Positions 44,181-52,787 of a DNA stretch of 64,000 nucleotides are shown here, piece by piece (the first letter of the stretch is position 1; every line of letters starts with the position of its first letter). This DNA comes from Clostridia bacterium (GTDB lineage: Bacteria > Bacillota_A > Clostridia > Oscillospirales > Acutalibacteraceae): NCBI GenBank assembly GCA_017456015.1, contig JAFTLL010000004.1, positions 124,001 through 188,000 of the forward strand, read 5' to 3'. The notes below the pieces were generated by a model. That model was not told the DNA's origin, did no database searches, and was given only the letters and a program-made list of their open reading frames with translations. The translations under genes were made by a program, and so were the position numbers.

Positions 44181-44188
44181 AAAGTAGA

Positions 44189-44224
44189 ACCGCTGCGCGT
44201 ATTGTCCGCAGCGGTTATTTTTTA
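44189..44224 (+). terminator. Riboswitch-controlled terminator
   Basis: Ten-bp stem AACCGCTGCG/CGCAGCGGTT followed by ATTTTTTAC, 9 nt after the aptamer and ahead of the thiT SD: the expression platform. Confidence 0.88.
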
Positions 44225-44239
44225 CAGGAGATGAAGAAA

Positions 44240-44800
44240 ATGAAATCAAAACACATTCAAAAGTTAACCTTTACCGCCGTGATGCTGGCTCTCTCTACGG
44301 TACTGAGCGTTATTCCGGCCATTCAGCTGCCCTTCGGCGGTAAAACCACCTTTGCCAGTATGCTGCCGGTCATGCTGGTCGTACTGAAATACGATTGGAA
44401 ATGGGGTTTTTTTACCCCCTTTGTCTATTCGGTGATTCAGCTGGGGCTTAGCCTTGCCAAGGTGCTGAGCTGGGGGCTGTCCCCGATTGTATTGGTCGGG
44501 TGTTTGCTTTTGGACTATATTCTGGCCTATACCGTTCTGGTCTTTGCCGGCAGTTTTAAAAAGCGGGGCAAGACCGGCGTCATCGCCGGTGTTTCGCTGG
44601 CACTGGTATCACGGTACATCATGCATTTGCTGTCGGGTATGCTGCTCTGGGATTATATCACCGAAATGGGATTTTGGGACGCGCTTTGGTATTCCATTAC
44701 CTACAACGCCACCTACATGCTCCCCGAACTCATCATCACCTTATTGATTTTAACGGCTTTGCTTTCGACCAAGGCATACAAAAAAATTATGGAATATTAA
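44240..44800 (+). CDS. thiT: Energy-coupled thiamine transporter ThiT
   Basis: A 186-residue substrate-binding S-component of an ECF transporter for thiamine. Six TM helices; the C-terminal half keeps the aromatic-rich thiamine pocket (ALVSRYIMHLLSGMLLWDY and YSITYNATYMLPEL). CAGGAG is 9 nt before the ATG at 44240, which is preferred over the ATG at 44231 adjoining it. Regulated by the upstream TPP riboswitch, which supports the substrate. EcfA/EcfT would come from elsewhere. Confidence 0.95.
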   Translation: MKSKHIQKLTFTAVMLALSTVLSVIPAIQLPFGGKTTFASMLPVMLVVLKYDWKWGFFTPFVYSVIQLGLSLAKVLSWGLSPIVLVGCLLLDYILAYTVLVFAGSFKKRGKTGVIAGVSLALVSRYIMHLLSGMLLWDYITEMGFWDALWYSITYNATYMLPELIITLLILTALLSTKAYKKIMEY

Positions 44801-44803
44801 ACA

Positions 44804-44838
44804 AGCACCCATAGATACTATATCTATGGGTGCTTTTT
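44804..44838 (+). terminator. thiT terminator fused to the next start codon
   Basis: Perfect 14-bp stem (44804-44817 with 44821-44834), 3-nt loop and TTTTT (44834-44838), with an ATG starting at 44839. The only SD-like bases of the next gene (GGGTG, 44828-44832) are in the 3' arm. Confidence 0.85.
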
Positions 44839-45399
44839 ATGCTGATTGAATTAAACAATGTGTCTATCCATTTGGGGCAACGCCAAATTTTTGATGATTT
44901 TTGTTTGCAGATCGAAAAGAACGACCGCATTTTGCTTTTGGGTGAAAACGGCAGCGGCAAAACCACCCTGCTCAACTATATTTGCCGGCATTTTAAAAAA
45001 ATCTGCCGCATTTCTTATTTGCGGCAAAACGATATGCTGCTGCCCTACAATACGGTTTTTCAAAATCTGCGGCTTGCGGGCGGTGAAGCGCGCGCCACAC
45101 AATTTTTAGAGCGTTTGCAACTCGAAGAATACAAAAACGATTATCCCTATCAGCTCAGCGGCGGTATTCATCGGCAGCTGCTGATTCTGCGTGCCTTGCT
45201 TTTTCCGTATGATTTATTGCTTTTGGATGAGCCGCTGGCCAATTTAGATGCCGCTGCCATTCCGGCGGTTTGCGAAATGATGGAAAAAGAAACCGAAAAC
45301 CGCGCGCTACTTGTTTCTGCTCACCAAAATGCAGAAGCTCTTGCATTTACAAACAAAACTGTAATAGTTTACAAGAAAAGGGGGAAAATAGTTTCATAG
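44839..45399 (+). CDS. Small ABC transporter ATP-binding protein
   Basis: A 187-residue stand-alone ABC ATPase: Walker A GENGSGKTT at 35-43, signature LSGGIHRQ near 111, Walker B LLLLDEPLANLD and a switch His in SAHQNAEA. It is about 30-40 residues shorter than most. Placement after riboswitch-thiT invites a role in thiamine or precursor uptake, but no permease is adjacent. The start at 44839 (or GTG at 44830) is unusual because the preceding terminator hairpin holds the presumed SD. Confidence 0.8.
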   Translation: MLIELNNVSIHLGQRQIFDDFCLQIEKNDRILLLGENGSGKTTLLNYICRHFKKICRISYLRQNDMLLPYNTVFQNLRLAGGEARATQFLERLQLEEYKNDYPYQLSGGIHRQLLILRALLFPYDLLLLDEPLANLDAAAIPAVCEMMEKETENRALLVSAHQNAEALAFTNKTVIVYKKRGKIVS

Positions 45400-45410
45400 G
45401 AGTGATTTCC

Positions 45411-46073
45411 ATGAAACGAAAACTGAAAACTTTTTGCAGTCTTTGCCTTTGCCTGTTGCTCTGCCTCGGTACAAGCTTACAGGCCGCCGCGCTCTCCAAA
45501 ATGGGTTCGCGCGGAACCGAGGTGCGCAACATTCAAACCCGCTTAAAAAGCTGGGGCTATTATAAGGGCGGTGTTGACGGTATTTACGGCACCAAAACAC
45601 GCGATGCCGTTATCCGTTTTCAAAAAGCGCACAATTTAAAGGCCGACGGCATTGCTGGGCCGGCCACGCTGGAAAAAATCGGCCTGCCCACCGGCATCGA
45701 TACCTCCGGCGGAGGTTATTCCTCCTCCGATTACAATTTGTTGGCGCGCCTGATTTCAGCCGAGGCACGCGGCGAGCCCTATACCGGACAGGTTGCCGTG
45801 GGTGCTGTGGTGCTTAACCGCGTGGAGCACCCTTCTTTCCCCGACAGCATTTCGGGTGTGATTTACCAGAACGGCGCGTTCAGCTGTTTGTATGACGGGC
45901 AATTTAATCAGCCAGTCGCTGACAGCGCCTACCAAGCCGCGCGCGATGCCCTCAACGGCATGGACCCCAGCGGCGGTGCCATTTATTACTTTAACCCGTC
46001 CACCGCAACCAGCAGTTGGATTTGGAGCCGCCCTTTAATCAAGGTCATTGGTAAGCATCGATTTTGTTCTTAA
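45411..46073 (+). CDS. SleB-like cell wall/spore cortex hydrolase
   Basis: A 220-residue exported protein: Lys-Arg signal peptide with a Leu/Cys-rich core (1-26), a peptidoglycan-binding domain (about 31-90; GSRGTEVRNIQTRLKSWGYY and DGIYGTKTRDAVIRFQ), a Gly/Ser linker and a Hydrolase_2 domain (SleB/CwlJ; LLARLISAEARGEPYTGQ with the catalytic Glu, and VAVGAVVLNRV). SleB is a lytic transglycosylase that degrades spore cortex during germination, but related proteins act in vegetative cells. AGGAGTGA precedes the ATG; 11 nt after the ABC gene. C-terminus ends KHRFCS, slightly different from the usual end. Confidence 0.85.
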   Translation: MKRKLKTFCSLCLCLLLCLGTSLQAAALSKMGSRGTEVRNIQTRLKSWGYYKGGVDGIYGTKTRDAVIRFQKAHNLKADGIAGPATLEKIGLPTGIDTSGGGYSSSDYNLLARLISAEARGEPYTGQVAVGAVVLNRVEHPSFPDSISGVIYQNGAFSCLYDGQFNQPVADSAYQAARDALNGMDPSGGAIYYFNPSTATSSWIWSRPLIKVIGKHRFCS

Positions 46074-46082
46074 TATCATAAA

Positions 46083-46115
46083 AACCGCAGCTGCATAGGC
46101 AGCTGCGGTTTTTTC
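46083..46115. terminator. Bidirectional terminator
   Basis: Twelve-bp stem AACCGCAGCTGC/GCAGCTGCGGTT, 4-nt loop, A-run left and TTTTTTC right; between sleB-like and dut. Confidence 0.92.
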
Positions 46116-46117
46116 TT

Positions 46118-46561
46118 TTATTTTGTTCCGGTAGAGCCAAAGCCACCGGCGCCGCGCGCCGTTTCATTCAGCTCATCCACCGTGTTAAAGTCGGCCTGCA
46201 AAAAGGGCGCAATCACAAGCTGTGCAATACGCTCTCCGCTTTCGACCGTTGCCGCACAGTTGGAATGGTTGTGCAAAGCCACCATGACCTCGCCGCGGTA
46301 ATCGGCGTCGACAACGCCCACCTTGTTGGCCGGTGCAAGTCCTTTTTTGCTGGCCAAGCCGCTGCGGGCATAAATCAGTCCGGCATAGCCTTCCGGAATC
46401 TCCATGGCCAGTCCGGTTGGAATCAGTTTGGTTTCACCCGGCTCTAAAACCACCGATGCTTCAAGCACCGCATACAAATCGGCTCCGGCCGAAAACTGGG
46501 AGCCGTAGGTCGGAATCACCGCATTCGGATGTAATTTTTTAATATTTACTTTGGTTGCCAT
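46118..46561 (-). CDS. dut: dUTP diphosphatase
   Basis: Hydrolyses dUTP to dUMP, keeping uracil out of DNA. The 147-residue trimeric dUTPase has all five motifs: AGADLYA (I), RSGLA (III region), GVVDADYRGE (III), GERIAQLV (IV) and the C-terminal RGAGGFGSTG (V). It lies 68 nt after nrdG in the same direction, so nucleotide reduction and dUTP removal may be co-expressed. Confidence 0.97.
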   Translation of the reverse strand: MATKVNIKKLHPNAVIPTYGSQFSAGADLYAVLEASVVLEPGETKLIPTGLAMEIPEGYAGLIYARSGLASKKGLAPANKVGVVDADYRGEVMVALHNHSNCAATVESGERIAQLVIAPFLQADFNTVDELNETARGAGGFGSTGTK

Positions 46562-46629
46562 TTTGAATACGCCTCTCTTTAATCAAAGGCGCATCTGCTT
46601 CGGCAGGTGCGCCCCAAATTGTTTTGCCG

Positions 46630-47166
46630 TTACGGCTGGATTTCATTGTCCGCAATGGTGATGACTTTGTGCTGTTTCAAAGATTTTTGTACATCGATAA
46701 TGCGTTGGTTGGAGGAGCCGCGAAAGCGTATCGAAAGGTTTTTCAGCTCCTCTACAAATCGGCCGTCGACCAGCACATCGATATAGGAAAGCATTTCATC
46801 GGTTACATCACACCGCGCACGGCTCTCTTCCCAAAGCTCTTTATCGAGCATATAGCCGCTGTAACACCAAATGTTTTTTTGCGGAAACCGTTGCCGGATT
46901 TCCCGAAGCAAAGGCATCAGTACCTGCTGGTTCTGCGGCTCAAAGGGCTCGCCGCCCAGCAAGGAAAACCCTTGAATAAAGTCATTGTCCAGTGCGGTAA
47001 AAATCTCCTGCTTTACCTGTTCGGTAAAGGGGTTGCCATAGGAAAAATCCCAGGCCTCTTTGTTAAAGCAATTCTTGCAACCGTGTGTGCAACCGCTGAC
47101 AAAGAGCGAAACGCGCACGCCCGGTCCGTTTGCCACATCAAATTTTTTAATGGTTGCGTAATTCAT
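46630..47166 (-). CDS. nrdG: Anaerobic ribonucleotide reductase activating protein
   Basis: A 178-residue radical-SAM protein that makes the glycyl radical on NrdD. Fe-S motif C26-x3-C30-x2-C33 (SGCTHGCKNCFN) and the following LLGGEPF (SAM) are present. Its ATG shares the A of the nrdD stop (TAATG), implying coupled translation. Confidence 0.97.
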   Translation of the reverse strand: MNYATIKKFDVANGPGVRVSLFVSGCTHGCKNCFNKEAWDFSYGNPFTEQVKQEIFTALDNDFIQGFSLLGGEPFEPQNQQVLMPLLREIRQRFPQKNIWCYSGYMLDKELWEESRARCDVTDEMLSYIDVLVDGRFVEELKNLSIRFRGSSNQRIIDVQKSLKQHKVITIADNEIQP

Positions 47167-49292
47167 TACAGGTGCAGCACCCTTGCCTTAATTTCCTTGG
47201 TTTTGCCGACATTCCAGAAATTCTCGCCCAAGTAACCGCAGGTTCTGCGGGTTACATTCATTTTGTTGTGGTCCTTGTTTCCGCAGGCAGGACATTCCCA
47301 CTCGTTGTCGTCATTGATGGTGATTTCTCCATCGAAACCGCAGACATGGCAATAGTCCGATTTGGTATTGAACTCGGCGTACTGAATATTGTCATAAATA
47401 AACTTAACGACCTGCTCCAATGCGGCCAAATTATGACGCATATTGGGAATTTCAACATAGGAAATCGCACCACCGGAGGAAATCTTTTGGAACTGGCTTT
47501 CAAACTTGAATTTTTCAAACGCGTCAATATCCTCACGGACATCGACATGATAGGAGTTGGTGTAGTATCCCTTGTCGGTTATATCCTCAATTGTACCGAA
47601 ACGCTCTTTATCAATTCTTGCAAAGCGGTAGCAAAGCGATTCGGCCGGTGTACCGTAAAGTGCAAAACCGATATTGGTTTCGGCACGCCAATCGTCACAC
47701 GCCTTGCGCAGACGGTTCATAACCTTCAAGGCAAATGCCGCACCTTCTTCGGTGGTGTGGCTGACGCCCTTCATCAGCTTGGTGACCTCGTATAAGCCAA
47801 TGTAGCCAAGCGAAATGGAAGAATAACCGCCGTAGAGCAATTTTTCAATGCTCTCGCCCTTGCCGAGCCGCGCCAGAGCACCGTACTGCCAATGCACCGG
47901 ACTGACATCCGAGGTGACCTTTTTCAGCGCGTTATGGCGACACATCAGCGCCTCATAACAAAGCTCCAAGCGCTTGTCCATTTCCTGCCAGAAGACCTCT
48001 TCATCGCCCTTGGCAACAATACCGATTTGCGGCAGGTTCAAGCTGACAACGCCCTGGTTGAAGCGACCCTCAAATTTATAATTTCCCTTTTCGTCCTTCC
48101 AAGGAGAGAGGAAGGAACGGCAGCCCATCGGGCTGAATACATTACCCTCGTAATGCTCACGCATTTTTTTGGCCGAAATATAGTCGGGGTACATTCTCTT
48201 GGCCGAGCATTTGACCGCCATTTGGGTGATATAATCGTATTTGCCACCCTTTAAGCAGTTATGCTCATCCAGGACATACACAAGCTTGGGGAAAGCCGGG
48301 GTTACATATACGCCCTGCTCATTTTTAATGCCCTCCAAGCGCTGACGCAGAATCTCCTCGATAATCATGGCGTTTTCGGTAATATAGGGGTCATCCTTGT
48401 CCAAATTTAAGAACAAAGTAACAAAGGGAGACTGCCCGTTGGTGGTCATCAATGTATTGATTTGATACTGAATGGTTTGTACGCCCGAACGCAATTCATC
48501 CTTCAAGCGGCATTTGGCCAGCTTGTCAATGGTTTTAGCGGTTGCTTCACCGCCCAGTTCTTCTTTAAACTGCTTTTTGAATTTTTGATAGCTCTTGCGC
48601 AGGTATTTGCCAAGGTGGCGAATATCCACCGACTGGCCGCCGTACTGACTGCTGGCCACCGCCGCAATAATCTGGGTGACAATCGTACAAGCCACCTGGA
48701 AACTCTTGGGGCTTTCAATCAGTTTGCCGTTCATTACCGTGCCGTTATCCAGCATATTGCCAATGTCAATCAAGCAGCAGTTAAAAATCGGCTGAATAAA
48801 ATAATCGGCATCGTGAAAATGCAGTACACCCTCGTCGTGCGCCTTGGCGATATGCTCCGGCAACAGAACACGACGGGTCAAATCCTTGGAAACCTCTCCT
48901 GCAATCAAATCGCGCTGGGTGGAAGCCACCACGGCGTTTTTGTTGGAGTTTTCCTCCATAACATCTTTGTTGCTGCACTGAATCAAACTTAAAATAGAAT
49001 CGTCGGTCGTGTTGGCCTTACGCACCAATGCGCGGCTGTAACGATAAATAATATAGGCTTTCGAGAGGGTATATTTTCCGAAGGACATCAATTTGCTTTC
49101 TACAATATCTTGAATGTCCTCAACCAACATTCTCTTCCGGTTCTTACCCTCAATATAACAAATAATATCTTCGATTTGCTCGGGTGTGACACGCTCCGCC
49201 TCCTCAACGGCGGCATTTGCTTTGGAAATTGCGTTGAAAATCTTACTGCGGTCAAAATCTACCGCGCGCCCGTCACGCTTGACTACCTGCAT
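47166..49292 (-). CDS. nrdD: Anaerobic ribonucleoside-triphosphate reductase
   Basis: Reduces NTPs to dNTPs without oxygen. A 708-residue class III enzyme: N-terminal ATP-cone (1-95; MQVVKRDGRAVDFDRSKIF) for allosteric control, the ten-strand barrel, a C-terminal zinc site CHVC...CPAC, and RRTCGYLG with the radical Gly near 686. The ATG at 49292 follows AGGGATGGG; upstream in-frame codons have no family homology. A NrdR-like box lies in its leader and a dyad shared with a Crp/Fnr gene lies upstream of its promoter. Confidence 0.97.
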   Translation of the reverse strand: MQVVKRDGRAVDFDRSKIFNAISKANAAVEEAERVTPEQIEDIICYIEGKNRKRMLVEDIQDIVESKLMSFGKYTLSKAYIIYRYSRALVRKANTTDDSILSLIQCSNKDVMEENSNKNAVVASTQRDLIAGEVSKDLTRRVLLPEHIAKAHDEGVLHFHDADYFIQPIFNCCLIDIGNMLDNGTVMNGKLIESPKSFQVACTIVTQIIAAVASSQYGGQSVDIRHLGKYLRKSYQKFKKQFKEELGGEATAKTIDKLAKCRLKDELRSGVQTIQYQINTLMTTNGQSPFVTLFLNLDKDDPYITENAMIIEEILRQRLEGIKNEQGVYVTPAFPKLVYVLDEHNCLKGGKYDYITQMAVKCSAKRMYPDYISAKKMREHYEGNVFSPMGCRSFLSPWKDEKGNYKFEGRFNQGVVSLNLPQIGIVAKGDEEVFWQEMDKRLELCYEALMCRHNALKKVTSDVSPVHWQYGALARLGKGESIEKLLYGGYSSISLGYIGLYEVTKLMKGVSHTTEEGAAFALKVMNRLRKACDDWRAETNIGFALYGTPAESLCYRFARIDKERFGTIEDITDKGYYTNSYHVDVREDIDAFEKFKFESQFQKISSGGAISYVEIPNMRHNLAALEQVVKFIYDNIQYAEFNTKSDYCHVCGFDGEITINDDNEWECPACGNKDHNKMNVTRRTCGYLGENFWNVGKTKEIKARVLHL

Positions 49293-49320
49293 TTTTCCCA
49301 TCCCTTCCCAATTGATAAAA

Positions 49321-49336
49321 ACACAATATCTTGTGT
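49321..49336. promoter_or_regulatory. NrdR-like box
   Basis: ACACAATATCTTGTGT, a near-perfect palindrome close to the NrdR consensus (acaCwAtATaTwGtgt), between the nrdD promoter and ATG. A weaker relative (CAATATATTG) sits at 49450-49459 on the other side of the divergent promoters. Confidence 0.72.
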
Positions 49337-49378
49337 TTAAACGGTAGGCATACCCCCTACCGATTGACTGCAAATACC

Positions 49379-49406
49379 ATTATACAATAGAAAACAGATT
49401 TTTCAA
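49379..49406 (-). promoter_or_regulatory. nrdDG promoter
   Basis: Minus strand TTGAAA (49406-49401), 16-nt spacer, TATAAT (49384-49379). Confidence 0.78.
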
Positions 49407-49415
49407 GTACTTTTT

Positions 49416-49433
49416 TTGTTGCAAAAGCAACAA
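49416..49433. promoter_or_regulatory. TTGTTGC dyad between nrdD and the Crp/Fnr gene
   Basis: TTGTTGC-AAAA-GCAACAA, a perfect 7-bp inverted repeat with the 4-nt gap typical of Crp/Fnr-family operators. It overlaps the -35 of the regulator gene and is centred about 52 bp upstream of the predicted nrdD start. Confidence 0.68.
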
Positions 49434-49448
49434 TGCTTGTGATATAAT
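49419..49448 (+). promoter_or_regulatory. Promoter of the Crp/Fnr gene
   Basis: TTGCAA (49419-49424), 18-nt spacer, TATAAT (49443-49448). The -35 lies in the dyad. Confidence 0.6.
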
Positions 49449-49501
49449 ACAATATATTGAAGAAAAACTGGTAAAAACTCTGTGTATCTTGGGGTGATAC
49501 A

Positions 49502-50146
49502 ATGAAAACACCAACCTTATTTGCCGGTATGTCACGAGAGGAAATCCGCGAATTTACCCAATGTATGGGGGCTATGTGCAAAACCTTTACCCTCGGCCAG
49601 GAAATTTACGATTATGGCAAACAAACACAATATATTGGGGTACTGTTATCGGGTGAAGCCGAAATCATTTCCTACGACCTGTACGGCAAACGCACCGCAA
49701 CATTGCATTTTGTTCAAGCAGGCGGAAACTTCGGCGAAGAATATGTTTTTTTAAAAGAGCCGCAGCCGGTCAAGGTGCTGTGCACAAAAAACTGCGAAAT
49801 TCTCTTTTTGCACACCGGCACCCTTCTGTCGCCCTGCGGCAACAGTTGCCGGCCTCACAAGGTTTTTTTGAGCAACCTGGTGGCCCTTTACAACGAGAAG
49901 CTGCGGCTGGAACGCACCCATGTGTACATTTTAAGCCGTCCTACCATTCGCGAAAAGCTGTTGGCATTTTTTACCGAACTCTCCAAAACCCACGACAGCT
50001 TTGCCTTTGATATGCCCTTTAACCTGACCCGTCTGGCCGGGTATTTGAATGTAAACCGCAGCGCTATGACCCGTGAACTGGCAAAATTAAAAAAAGAGAG
50101 ATTGGTCGAATTGCAGGGCCGCCGGGTCACCATTTATTATATGTAA
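49502..50146 (+). CDS. Crp/Fnr family transcriptional regulator
   Basis: A 214-residue regulator: N-terminal cyclic-nucleotide-binding-type beta-roll (about 15-120; YIGVLLSGEAEIISYD and GGNFGEEYVF), dimerisation helix, and a C-terminal HTH (LTRLAGYLNVNRSAMTREL). The cysteines include C21, C26 and a CGNSC pair near the dimer helix; they do not form a clear Fnr 4Fe-4S pattern, so the effector is unknown. Divergent from nrdD with an Fnr-geometry dyad between them, so it probably regulates itself and anaerobic nucleotide reduction. GGGGTG precedes the ATG. Confidence 0.88.
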   Translation: MKTPTLFAGMSREEIREFTQCMGAMCKTFTLGQEIYDYGKQTQYIGVLLSGEAEIISYDLYGKRTATLHFVQAGGNFGEEYVFLKEPQPVKVLCTKNCEILFLHTGTLLSPCGNSCRPHKVFLSNLVALYNEKLRLERTHVYILSRPTIREKLLAFFTELSKTHDSFAFDMPFNLTRLAGYLNVNRSAMTRELAKLKKERLVELQGRRVTIYYM

Positions 50147-50148
50147 AA

Positions 50149-50178
50149 AACACGGACTGTTTTCAGTCCGTGTTTTGC
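50149..50178. terminator. Bidirectional terminator
   Basis: Eleven-bp stem AACACGGACTG/CAGTCCGTGTT with a 4-nt loop; A-run left, TTTTGCTT right; between the Crp/Fnr gene and galE. Confidence 0.9.
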
Positions 50179-51189
50179 TTATTCTGTATAACCGTTGGGG
50201 TTGTTTTTCTGCCAGCGCCAAGCATCGACACACATATCGTCAACCGTTTTTTCAGCTTTCCAATGCAGGACCATTTTGGCCTTTTCGGCATTGGCATAAA
50301 CTTCGTCCGGGTCACCCGGACGGCGCGGGTCAATTTGATAAGGGATTTCCTTTCCGCTGGCCTTTTCAAAGGCATCCTTCAACTGTAAAACGCTGCACCC
50401 GTTGCCGGTGCCGAGGTTAAAGGCTTCGCAGCCGGTATGGTGCAACGCCCAATCAACCGCGCGCACATGGCCCTTTGCCAAATCGACCACATGAATATAA
50501 TCCCGTACACCGGTGCCGTCCACCGTGTCATAATCGTTTCCGAAAACATGTAGTTTTTCCAGCCGGCCAACCGCCACCTGTGTGATGTAGGGCATAAGAT
50601 TGTTGGGAATTCCCTTCGGGTCCTCGCCAATGGTGCCGCTGGAATGCGCACCAATCGGATTAAAGTAGCGCAGTAGTGCGACACACCAATCCGGGTCAGA
50701 AACAAACAAATCCTTTAAAATATATTCAATGAACAATTTGGTGCGGCCGTAAGGGTTGATGGCACCCAAGGGCATGGTTTCGACCAACGGCATGGTTTTG
50801 GTTACACCGTAAACCGTAGCCGAGGAGGAAAATACAATTTTCTTGACCCCGTGCTTTCGCATAACATTGCAAAGGGTAAGGGTGGAGCCAATATTGTTTT
50901 CATAATAGGCCAACGGCTTGGCCACCGATTCACCCACCGCCTTATACCCGGCAAAGTGAATCACGCAATCGATTTTGTTTTCGCTGAAAATTTTATCCAG
51001 TACCGCCGCATCGCAGACATCGGCCTCATAAAATTTAATTTTCGCGCCGATAATGCTTTCTACCCGTTTGAGCACCTGCGGTTTGCTGTTATAAAAATTA
51101 TCTACGACAACAAATTCGTAGCCTGCCGCCGCCAATTCAATTAGGGTGTGACTGCCGATATAGCCGGCACCGCCTGTAATCAAAATCAT
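50179..51189 (-). CDS. galE: UDP-glucose 4-epimerase
   Basis: Interconverts UDP-glucose and UDP-galactose for galactose use and envelope sugars. A 336-residue extended SDR: NAD motif TGGAGYIGSH at 5-14, catalytic SSSATVYG with Ser/Thr, YGRTK with the catalytic Tyr-Lys, and RYFNPIGAH. The ATG at 51189 follows AAGGAGTG; upstream in-frame codons are hydrophobic junk without homology. Transcribed alone. Confidence 0.97.
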   Translation of the reverse strand: MILITGGAGYIGSHTLIELAAAGYEFVVVDNFYNSKPQVLKRVESIIGAKIKFYEADVCDAAVLDKIFSENKIDCVIHFAGYKAVGESVAKPLAYYENNIGSTLTLCNVMRKHGVKKIVFSSSATVYGVTKTMPLVETMPLGAINPYGRTKLFIEYILKDLFVSDPDWCVALLRYFNPIGAHSSGTIGEDPKGIPNNLMPYITQVAVGRLEKLHVFGNDYDTVDGTGVRDYIHVVDLAKGHVRAVDWALHHTGCEAFNLGTGNGCSVLQLKDAFEKASGKEIPYQIDPRRPGDPDEVYANAEKAKMVLHWKAEKTVDDMCVDAWRWQKNNPNGYTE

Positions 51190-51253
51190 ACTGCACGCAC
51201 TCCTTTTTAAATTGCTTATATTATACGCGAAAAAAAATAAAAAATCAACCGTC

Positions 51254-51282
51254 TTTACAGATTGGGTTTGATTTGATATAAT
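51254..51282 (+). promoter_or_regulatory. purB promoter
   Basis: TTTACA, 17-nt spacer, TATAAT; 33 nt before the ATG. No purine-box repeat was noticed. Confidence 0.75.
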
Positions 51283-51314
51283 AATGTAGAATAAACGCAT
51301 AAGGAGTAAATATC

Positions 51315-52745
51315 ATGCACACAACCTATGAAAGTCCGCTTTGCGCACGCTATGCCGGAAAGGAAATGCAGTATCTTTTCTCGGCCGATAAAAAATTCAC
51401 CACCTGGCGTAAGCTGTGGGTTGCGCTGGCCGAAGCCGAACAAGAGTTGGGCCTGCCGATTACCGACGAGCAAATTGCCGAACTGAAAGCGCATATCACC
51501 GATATCGATTATGAAATGGCCGCACAAAAGGAATCGGAAGTGCGGCATGATGTTATGGCACACGTGCTAACCTACGGCGCCGCCTGCCCGTCGGCCAAGG
51601 GTATCATTCACCTGGGTGCCACCTCCTGCTATGTCGGGGACAATACCGATATCATCATTATGACCGAGGCTTTGCAGCTGGTCAAAGCCAAATTGCTGAT
51701 TGCCATAGAAAAGTTAAAGTATTTTGCCGAGAAATATAAGGCACTGCCCACACTGGCCTTTACCCATTTTCAACCGGCACAGCCCACGACCGTCGGCAAA
51801 CGTGCCACCCTTTGGCTTTATGATTTGATTTTGGATTATGAGGAAATCTGTCACCGGATTGACAGCATGACCCTGCTCGGCTGTAAAGGTACGACCGGTA
51901 CCTCTGCCAGCTTCTTGGAGCTCTTTGAGGGCGACCATGAGAAGTGCCGCCAATTAGAGCGCCGCATTGCCGAAAAAATGGGCTTTTCACGGGTACAGCC
52001 GGTTTCGGGACAAACCTATGCCCGTAAGGTCGATATGCTTGTGTTGCAAGTGTTAAGCGACATTGCCCAAAGCGCCATGAAATTTTCGGGGGATATTCGG
52101 CTTTTGCAAAATCTAAAAGAAATTGAAGAGCCCTTCGAGAAAAAGCAAATCGGCTCCTCTGCCATGGCATACAAGCGCAACCCGATGCGTTGCGAGCGCA
52201 TTTCCTCTTTGGCGCGCTATGTTATCGCCGACACCATCAACCCTGCCATCACCGCCTCCATTCAATGGTTTGAGCGCACGCTGGACGATTCGGCCAACAA
52301 GCGCATCAGTATCCCCGAGGCTTTTCTGGCGGTTGACGCGATTCTCACCCTTTATATCAATGTAACCGACGGTTTGGTGGTCTATCCCAAGGTAATCGAA
52401 AAACACCTGCTGGCCGAATTGCCCTTTATGGCAACCGAAAACATTATGATGCAGGCGGTCAAAAAGGGCGGTGACCGTCAGGAGCTGCACGAAGCTATCC
52501 GCGTACATTCTATGGCCGCCGGTAGGGTTGTCAAAGAGCAGGGTCTGGAAAACGACCTGGTCGACCGTATCGCCGGTGACCCCCTGTTCCGCTTGACCCG
52601 CGCCGAGATTGAATCGGTTTTGCGTCCCGAGAACTTTGTCGGCCGCAGCCAACAGCAGGTCGAGGAATTTTTAGCCGATGTCGTTTGTCCCTTACTGGAA
52701 AACGAAAAGGTAGATTACACCCTCGCCGGTAATGTAACGGTATAA
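51315..52745 (+). CDS. purB: Adenylosuccinate lyase
   Basis: Cleaves SAICAR and adenylosuccinate in purine synthesis. A 476-residue member of the fumarase/aspartase superfamily: VRHDVMAHV near 76, LGATSCYVGDN near 96, the catalytic-loop signature GSSAMAYKRNPMRCE near 280. The longer C-terminal domain is like that of the human and clostridial type. TAAGGAGT precedes the ATG. Its terminator marks the edge of the prophage. Confidence 0.97.
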   Translation: MHTTYESPLCARYAGKEMQYLFSADKKFTTWRKLWVALAEAEQELGLPITDEQIAELKAHITDIDYEMAAQKESEVRHDVMAHVLTYGAACPSAKGIIHLGATSCYVGDNTDIIIMTEALQLVKAKLLIAIEKLKYFAEKYKALPTLAFTHFQPAQPTTVGKRATLWLYDLILDYEEICHRIDSMTLLGCKGTTGTSASFLELFEGDHEKCRQLERRIAEKMGFSRVQPVSGQTYARKVDMLVLQVLSDIAQSAMKFSGDIRLLQNLKEIEEPFEKKQIGSSAMAYKRNPMRCERISSLARYVIADTINPAITASIQWFERTLDDSANKRISIPEAFLAVDAILTLYINVTDGLVVYPKVIEKHLLAELPFMATENIMMQAVKKGGDRQELHEAIRVHSMAAGRVVKEQGLENDLVDRIAGDPLFRLTRAEIESVLRPENFVGRSQQQVEEFLADVVCPLLENEKVDYTLAGNVTV

Positions 52746-52752
52746 ACTTGAT

Positions 52753-52787
52753 GCCGACCGTATCTGAGATACGGTCGGCTTTTTTTA
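52753..52787 (+). terminator. purB terminator
   Basis: Twelve-bp perfect stem (52753-52764 with 52768-52779), 3-nt loop, TTTTTTT. The T-run overlaps the last bases of the prophage endolysin gene on the other strand. Confidence 0.92.
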
